Shown: piece after piece, positions 33,801 to 42,800 of the stretch
Numbering within the stretch: position 1 is the stretch's first letter
How the letters are laid out: each line of letters begins with the position of its first letter
Origin: Siphonodentalium dalli
Taxonomy: Eukaryota; Mollusca; Scaphopoda; Gadilida; Siphonodentaliidae
Direction: 5' to 3'
DNA length: 64,000 nucleotides
NCBI GenBank assembly: GCA_032622095.1
Contig: CP136064.1
Coordinates: 193,039,948-193,103,947 of the forward strand
Position numbers and translations under genes: made by a program
Notes under the pieces: model-generated
Told to the model about the DNA's origin: nothing
The model's input: only the letters and a program-made list of their open reading frames with translations
The model's database searches: none

Positions 33801-36800
33801 GTGACTTTCGATGGTTAGATATATAATGCCCCGATAATCCTGGTGAATATAGGTGACTTCAAATAGATCGGGCCGTGATTGAATGTGAACAACTTCTTTG
33901 ATCCGGAAGGTATAGTTTAAGGAAATGTTTCGGCCAATGGCTCTGAGAGATAGGACAACAACATTTTGACATTATTTTAATACATTTGTTTGCAAAACAA
34001 GTCAAATTTCCACCGGTAAATCTCAGTTTGGTAAAATTTGTAGGTGACTTCGTTTTCACCATGCCGACATCCGAGGGGGAAGTCGCCGGCTTGAAGGCAA
34101 TAACATTGCCCCAGTCGCCTGCTAGCTTGGGTCCTGAACAGATATGAAATTTAAAACATGCCATCTTCAACCTTGTGTTCTTTTTCACCCACAAGAATGC
34201 CAATCTTAAAGAATGATTCAAAAATATTTGAATCCTATGATCAAGTTGAATCAAATCAGCAGCCCGATTCACGAATCGAATCTCAAAGCTGTATATGTGA
34301 ACAAAATATCATTTATACTTTATTTATTAGCTCATATTGAGTTAGTATTGACAACCCAATTATATTAAAATTATAGTTTGGGTCGATTTAGTCACATAAT
34401 GAATGGACTACAAACCAACCTTAGTGATGTTCCGATAATCGGAATCGGCCAACGATAATAGCCCATCGGATATTAATCGTACCTCGCAGTTGAACATCGG
34501 CTTTTACCGATAGTCAAAACAAACAAAAACATTCTAGTATCTAAGCGCTATATGCATGCTTTAATAAACGTACACAATACAATCGTAGTATTGAATGTAA
34601 AACGCAGTTGTAACAACATAAAAAGAAGTTATTGGCATCGTCCAAACAGTCTGGTATGATTATATATAAGCACGGCAATACACCTGTCCGATATATCCCG
34701 TATAATATGAAGTTATTGGTTCAATCCCGTGGTTACGAAATAGATTCAACAACTAACCTCATTACAATGCACATGTAGTTTCTGGTTGAGCACATGTCAT
34801 GTTGTGACGTCACATGCTATGTCAATAATTTTAAGCACGCACTAAATGAATTAGTACAGTCGCGATCAGAACCGTCTTCAATAATGACCAACGTGAGGAG
34901 GGGCATAATTAGCTTTTTCGTCTGTAAGGGACAATATTGTGAAGTAGTCCCAAAGTGCACGTGTTTTTGTCACTCCGCGAGTCGCCATTGTTATAATGTT
35001 GCTCTCATTACAAGTTACAGCGTACGCTATGAAATATGCTTAGCTCCACGTTAAACTCGGAGGCGGTCTAGCGAAACAAAAATTGAGTAGGCGGAACTAT
35101 AAAAGCTTCCCAGTTATTAAAAGACAAAAGGTGTGAGCAATGGGAATTTGGGAAATCTCAGAAAAATATGACACCAATTATTATCCATCAATCGAAATTT
35201 AGTTAATAATCATCGCATTCCATACATTGTCACAACTAACAAGTATTCAATCAAGACCTTTATACCGCGTGCAAGTGTTTCCCTTACAGTGATAACGTTA
35301 CTCTGATTCAGCACCTTTGATCTCTTTGTCAAAACAACTACTGGCATACATCAAAGGCAGCGCACAACTGTCGGCAGAAATAATTTCATGACAGTGTGTA
35401 TATATATTTTTTTATGTATTTGGCTTTGAAACTATACCGGGATATGGAGTGCAATGGGTGTATGTAGGTCCATTATGGGAACAAACGCACAAAATATACA
35501 AACATCGGAATCGGAAATCGGCCGATTGTGCCTCCAGTTATCGGAAATCGGTCCGATGGGCTTTTTCATTATCGGAACATCACTAACCAACCTGGTACTG
35601 AGCATTTAGTATTCAAATAGTATCATTGACTGAAATTGTGTTCATTATTATTAGGCCTAAAAAAAAAATACATTTGTTTCCGCTAACGAGCTGAACAAAA
35701 TTAGGGTAGGTAGGTAGGCTTAACTTCTTTTTTTGTGTTAACTTTTTGTTTTTCAGTATCTTTAAAAATAACTGTATAATACTTGTCAATAACCCAAACT
35801 GTGCACTTCTTAGCCCCAATCAGGTTAACCCAAATGACAGAGGAACTAAAAACTCCAATTCAATCTTACATATGCTTCAATATTTACATATATACTAGTC
35901 TATATAATTTGATAATCATAATATTTCCCATATGGCCTGGCGACAACTGGAGTCAGTCCAGCACCACTGCACTGTCACATATTGGAGTGACCGCCTTGTA
36001 CCGATCTCTTAATGATGGCTTCACAACCCCACCTTCTCCTCCGCATTCGGTGAAGGATCTAGGTATTTTTTGGGGACACCTGTTTTTGGGCAATGATATG
36101 CCAAAGACATAACCTGAAGGCCTGAGCAGAGGAAGGTTTGGGAGGGGTGACCCCCTGCTGATGGTGGGGGTTCTCCCCCTGGAAATTTTTTGAAAATCCA
36201 TTGCATTTAGAGCTAATCTAGGGCACTTTGAGTCAGTATTTTGAATTTTACTGAGAGGTCAATTTGATCAAGTTTCTCAAGCATAACTTTGGAAATTTTT
36301 ATATATGTATGGATTGGAAATGCTTATAACTTATTGTCAGATATCTTTTGGTTCAATGGATTATGCTTATGATGCTTGAAATGAGACTTACCATTATCAC
36401 TCTAATTCATATAATAGGCTATTTTATCAAATTCAAGTGAGACACATACATAATATACTACATGTAGTACAGAAACAATGTCTATTTAGTTAGTATTTAC
36501 TATTTATAGTACTAATCTCTATGTTAATTTTTCATTTGGTATTATGAGATCCCACCTGATAACCAGGTTGATTCGATCAAATTGTTAATGTTCCTGTACT
36601 GTATTTGATTGAAATACTGAAGTCTGAAGGCTGAATCATAACAAACCTGAACTGAAACTATTTGAAGTTTTCACAGATGAAAGCTAGATAAAGCCAAACA
36701 TACCGGGTACATGTACTTTACAGTATGATTCCAACTGTTAAACTTAAATCTTTTTGTAAACTAAAATTTCTTATGTCAATATTTATAAATGTTTTGCATC

Positions 36801-39800
36801 TTGTTATGATATGAATTAGGCCTAAAAAAAAAAGACGTTTGTTTCCGCTAACCCGACCGACCCTATTTTAAACACCCGACCCTAAACATTTTATTGCCAT
36901 TGTTAAATTTTTTTTTTTTTTATTTTTTTTTAGGTCCCAATTCATATCATAACAAGATGCAAAACATTAATATATTTATATATATTGCCATAAGAAATTT
37001 AAGTTTACAAAAAGATTTAAGTTTAACAGTTGGAATCATACCGTACTGTAAAGTATGTTTGGCATTATCTAGCTTTCATCTGTGCAAACTTCAAATAGTT
37101 TGAGTTCAGGTTTGTTATCATTCAGCCTTCAGACTTCAGGAACATTAACAATTTGATCAAATCAACCTGGTTATCAGGTGGGATATCATAATACCAAATG
37201 AAAAATTAACATAGAGATTAGTACTATAAATAGTAATTACTAACTTAATAGACATTGTTTCTGTACTACATGATCATAGTCCATTGAACCATAAGATATC
37301 TGACAATACCGTATAAACATTTCCAATCCATAGATATAAAACAAGAGATTGACTGTCGTCCGGTGCATACCCTCTTAGCGCATACCGCCTGATGTGGGCA
37401 TATCTATAACTTATGATTGCTTTACTCAGACAGATGGACCCAAAAAATCAGCATTTTCATGTAAACAAAGATGAATAACTATAAAACAAAAAACCAAAAC
37501 AAAACAGTTGAATGTGCCATTAAATGTTCTCATAGTGGTGAACATCCATACAAAATTTCATTGAGATCTGAGCATTACTGTTCAAGTTATGACCTCAGAA
37601 CAGACGTCGGATGGACCAAACAGCCAACATTTCCAGAAAAACAAAGATGAATAACTCTAGAATGGAAAAGCGGAACAGAACAATGGAACCCTCTATTGAA
37701 TGTCCTCATAGTAGTGAACATCCGTACCAAATTTCATTGAGATCCCAGCACAACTGTTTAAGTTACGACATGAACAGACCCCAGACAGACCAAAATGCCA
37801 ACATTTCCAGATAAACAAAGATGAAACACTCTAGAATGGAAAATCCGAACAAAACGATGGAACCCTCTATTTAATGTCCTCATAGTAGTGAACATCCATA
37901 CCTAATTTCATTGAGATCCGAGTACTACTGTTCAAGTTATGACATGAACAGACATCGGACAGACTTATGGATGGACGCACAGATGGACAGATGCAAAACA
38001 GTATACCCCCCTTTTTTTTTTTAAAGGGGTATAAAAAATTTCCAAAGTTATGTTTGAGAAACTTGATCAAATTGACCTCTCAGTAAAATTCAAAATACTG
38101 AGTCTGCCCTAGATTAGCTCTAAATGCAATGGAATTTTCCAGGGTGAGAACCCCCACCATCAGCAGGGGGGGTCACCCCTCCCAAACCTTCCTCCGCTCA
38201 GGCCTTCAGGTTATGCCTTTGGCATATCATTGCCCAAAAACAGGTGTCCTCAAAAAATACCTAGATCCTTCACTGAATGCGGAGGAGAGTGGTGTTCTGA
38301 AGCCATCATTAAGAGATCGGTACAAGACGGTCACTCCAATATGTGAACAGTGCAGTGGTGCTGGACTGACTCCAGTTGTCGCCAGACCATATGGGAAATA
38401 TTAGGATTATCAAAGACTATATTAGTATATAGACTAGTATATATGTAAATATTAAAGCATATGTAAGATTGAATTGGAGTTTATAGTTTCTCTGTCATCT
38501 GGGTTAACATGATTGGGGCTTAGACGTGCATAGTTTGGGTTATTGACAAGTATTATACAGTTATTTTTAAAGATACTGAAAAAAAAAAGTTAACCAAAAA
38601 AAAAAAGTTAAGCCTACCTACCTACCCTAATTTTTGGTCAAATGTTTTTTTTTTTTTTTTGCAATGGCAATAAAACGTTTAGGGTCGGGGGTTTAAAATA
38701 GGGTCGGTCGGGTTAGCGGAAACCAACGTCTTTTTCTTTTAGGCCTTACAGTTTGCAGAAGTCACTTGGTATAATAATATTGAGTTAATATATTCCCAAT
38801 ATTATAAAGATTTGAACATTATGTGTGGTTGTAATGTTGAATATTATTTTTAGATGTTTTCCAAATATACCGAAAACAATCAAAATGATAAATGGGGCTC
38901 ACCATTACATCAAAATATACACTATTTAACTACCTGTGTGCAATTTTGGTGCTTTGCACTGCTTTTGTCACATCAAATATCATTGCTTCCTATTTATGTA
39001 TCTGATAAACTAAATTATTATGCAGTCAAACTACATACACATGGACACAGGAATAGATAACAAATGACCAGTTCCATGTATGATCTTGCACTTTCAGTTG
39101 CTCATCTGCATGCCACAAACAAATTCTTACAAAATGAAGTGAAAGAAGAGCAGGACAAGAAAGTGGCATTCGCCAAACAAGTGAATGTACTGAAGGGGGA
39201 GATAAGCAAGATAACGCTGGAACGTCAACAACTCATCATTCAGCTGTCACAGTTTGTGAGTTCAGTATCAATTCATCTTGATTTTCTTCCACTCTGTCTA
39301 CTGGTCTGCCAAAATTGAAGTGTCATGTTTATAATGTGCATTAAAGGACCATCTCCTTTCATGCTCAACAGAATATATGCAACAAATTAAATGTTGTTTG
39401 CATTGTTCATAGAGTACACAAGTGACTTTTGCACTAATCCATGGCTCAAATTCATTCATTTTTGCATATATTCTGTTGACTATAAAAGGAGATGGTCCCA
39501 TAATTGGCTGGATTTGGTGTACAGTCCCCCTTTAAGTGGTATTTTTGCCTTAATTTAGACAGTGTCTAGTCGCATAGTGTTGGTTATGTTCAAAGGGGGG
39601 GCATATGTCTGAACTGTAGCGGCATGTTATGCCTGGAACATTGTTCAGTATAAGATCGGGAGACTTTGCCACACAATCTTTTTAGTTACTAGGCAACTAC
39701 CCAGAATTGGCAGGAAAATGCCATTATAGCTTATATATCTCCTATATATAGTGCCACATTTCACTTAAAAATGCATTTTTTGTGTGAATTGTAGCCTATT

Positions 39801-42800
39801 TTCATGCACATATATTTCTACCCCGATACTAGCATGCAACCATTCCATATACACACCCTGGCCACCGTTGACATATATGGGGCCATTTAAATATATATTA
39901 GTAGGTATGTCATGTATACTAGTAAGTATGCAATAACCTGTTTATTCATGTGCGCGAATAAATCAACTTGATATGCGATAGACCCTTTTCCATATGTGGC
40001 AGAACACTGGCTAATATGCGTGAGGGTAATTTAAACATCACTTTCATTGAAAGTATCCTCTGAGAGTAGTATTTTGGATAAGTAACAAAGATTACTAAAA
40101 ACATGTGTCTCCACGCTCATATATTGGTGTAACGGGTTGACGTAAAATAGTCGTTACCCTAATATTTTAGCTTATCGGGTTCAAAGGGTTAACATAAATT
40201 TTTGGACTTCTCTGAAAAATGGTTATATTTTTGTCAAATGAGAGAGTTCAGTAGAACCATTGAGTAGAAAAAATATTTGAAAAGTATAAAATGTTTAAAT
40301 GCCCTCTTTTCAATGATGGCAATTTCTTTCTAAGGAGTCTGAGAGAATGAGGATTGGAGAGAATTGTCAGACAGAGATGACTCGGCTTTATAAAGAACTA
40401 GACACTCTCTCGAAGGATGTGACAATGATACAGTCACAGTGGAAGTCATGCCAACAGGAGAGCCATATCCTACAAGTAATGCTTCAGCAGAGGGACGCAG
40501 AAGTGGGAAAGCTGCAGAGACAGATTGGGTCAGTTACATTTTCAGCATAATGGAGCCCAGTCAGGCCTGAGAATAAGGTGCCTGCCATTTGCAGAATGAG
40601 GTCCCCAGAGGGTGAATTTAGTGACGCTATCCCACATTGTGGTCTAGCATCGCCAAATTCACACTCTGGGGACATCATTCTGCATGGCCTCATATGCTAT
40701 GGGAGACATAGACAGATTGAAGTTCCCAAATGGTGAATATTGTGATGTACACCCATTGGGAACCTCAATGATGCAATGAGTTAGTAAAGAAAGGGTTAAA
40801 AGTTTATGAATTCCCGTCCTTTCCACCACTGAACTCAATAATTAAAGTGATATGAAACACTCCGGTAGGGTGATCAAATACAAATGGAGAATAATCTTGT
40901 TCAAAGTAGTATTTTTACAAATATTATATTCAAATTGACAACACACATTATCATTCTTATATATTAATTAAATGAAGCGACTCTCGATGGCAAAATTATT
41001 TTCTCTAGTTTATCGCCAATAGATGCGTCCCAAATCGAGTAGTAAATATTTACAATTGAGCCTAGTTCCGACAATGTTTTCTATGGAATGGTACGGTCGA
41101 TTTGCTTCAAATTTTCGGCGATGTTAGTAGAATGTTACATTCCTCCAGTTATCATAGCGCCTGAATAATAACTTATCAGTTACACACATCCGAACAAGTA
41201 CATAATATGTCTTTTAAACTTTGGTTGTCAGGTATGAATAAAGAACAAGGCCCAATATATTATTTTATACCATAATTGCCTATCTATTGTGTGTATAACA
41301 CCTATTTTATAAACTTCATCTTTAAAGATGTTGGCGGTGGGTATGCTGTTAAAATATTCACCTCCATCAAAAACCGCCATAAACAGAAAGAATAGTAAAA
41401 TATAGACAGACTTTGTTACAGAACCTGGCTTTTGGTAAACATAAAGAGCGTTATTTGTTACTGTTTTCCTGACATGGAAATAATAAAGAGCTTTTATATC
41501 ATTTGTGTGTGATTAACCAATAGATTTGCGCTGTATTATGTTAACAGAAGCACAACTTCTGTAACACAAGAAGGTTCTTGTTTACGTACAGTCGTACACC
41601 ATCGTACGTATTGACGACAATATACTATTTACACGCTGATTATGTTTGGCATATGAACAAAACTATATATATTTTAATATTCCTTCCGTTGATGGCGATT
41701 TGAACAAATATGAATATTTCTGCAACGAACGCCGCCCGTGCCTTTAAATTCTACTGTGGTTATACAGCTTCCTATTATGGGTATAAATTTCTACTGTGGG
41801 TGTAAATGTTCAAATAAAATTTCATGTGTAAAATGTTTATACCAATAGTAGAACTACATCATAGTTAGCAAAATAGTTCCTATGTCACATTCATTTAAAA
41901 TTGGAAGTTATCATGATATCAATTAGATATGAGGAAAATTGCCTGTATTTCAATCAAATGTAGCTTGCTAATGTTAAATGAGCTAGGAAACATATGATTG
42001 GTAATTCCAAGTGACTTATCGCTCAGAAACAAGCTGACGTAAATGTATGCATCACTACACACATTCCTTATAGTGTCGTGTTTGTGTCTCTCAATGTGGA
42101 TACACATTCAAAGAAAATAGCGGGGTAGGTGAATTCATGAAACAAATAAAAAATTGTAATTATGGCATGAATAAAATACACGCACAGTAGATGCGAGTAC
42201 AAACTCGTGAAAATTTGGTATTCTCGACTACCATGGGTGTGTTCTATATTTCTGCAACCCGTATTGTAATTAGCATCCTGGTCAGATTTCAGGATAACTA
42301 TTATTCAATAAGAATGAAGTGACTTTCTATTGTCAGTCCTTCCTAGGAGATGGGAGCAATTGCGCTCGCACCTGTCCACACCCACAATTTTCAATTTACG
42401 GGTCCTAAAATTCGCTCTCTTCCCACCTGTCAGAAATTCTTCTGTGGACTATGATCATTCAACAAATATTGAACTATTTAGTGTATAGGTTTGATCCTTT
42501 TCAGTCTTAATTTAATAATCAGCATGTGAAAGGGGGAAATATGTCATTACATGTATTTGCTTTTATTGACATCAAACACATAAAAGTATAATTGATCATT
42601 TATTTGTGCCTAAAGATCACTACATTTGTGAACATTCTGTGCCCAGAGTCGTAATTTTTTGACTGAAATAAATGCTCAATTGTTCTTCAATTACCACGTT
42701 TATATGTTGGGTAAATCATGTGGGCAAGATTAACGCCGTGCAACAATGTAAAAAGCGAAAACTCTTGCACACCTTTTTGTGGTGAAATTTGACAGTATTG

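Noticed and set aside
33859-34272. 137-codon minus frame in intron 6
   Set aside because: No domain or repeat pattern recognised and no supporting context; kept only as an unassigned interval.
39026-39060. Alternative acceptors for exon 7 at 39025, 39050 and 39071
   Set aside because: The first two lead into in-frame stops or the wrong phase, and the third breaks the phase left by exon 6; only the acceptor at 39097 works.
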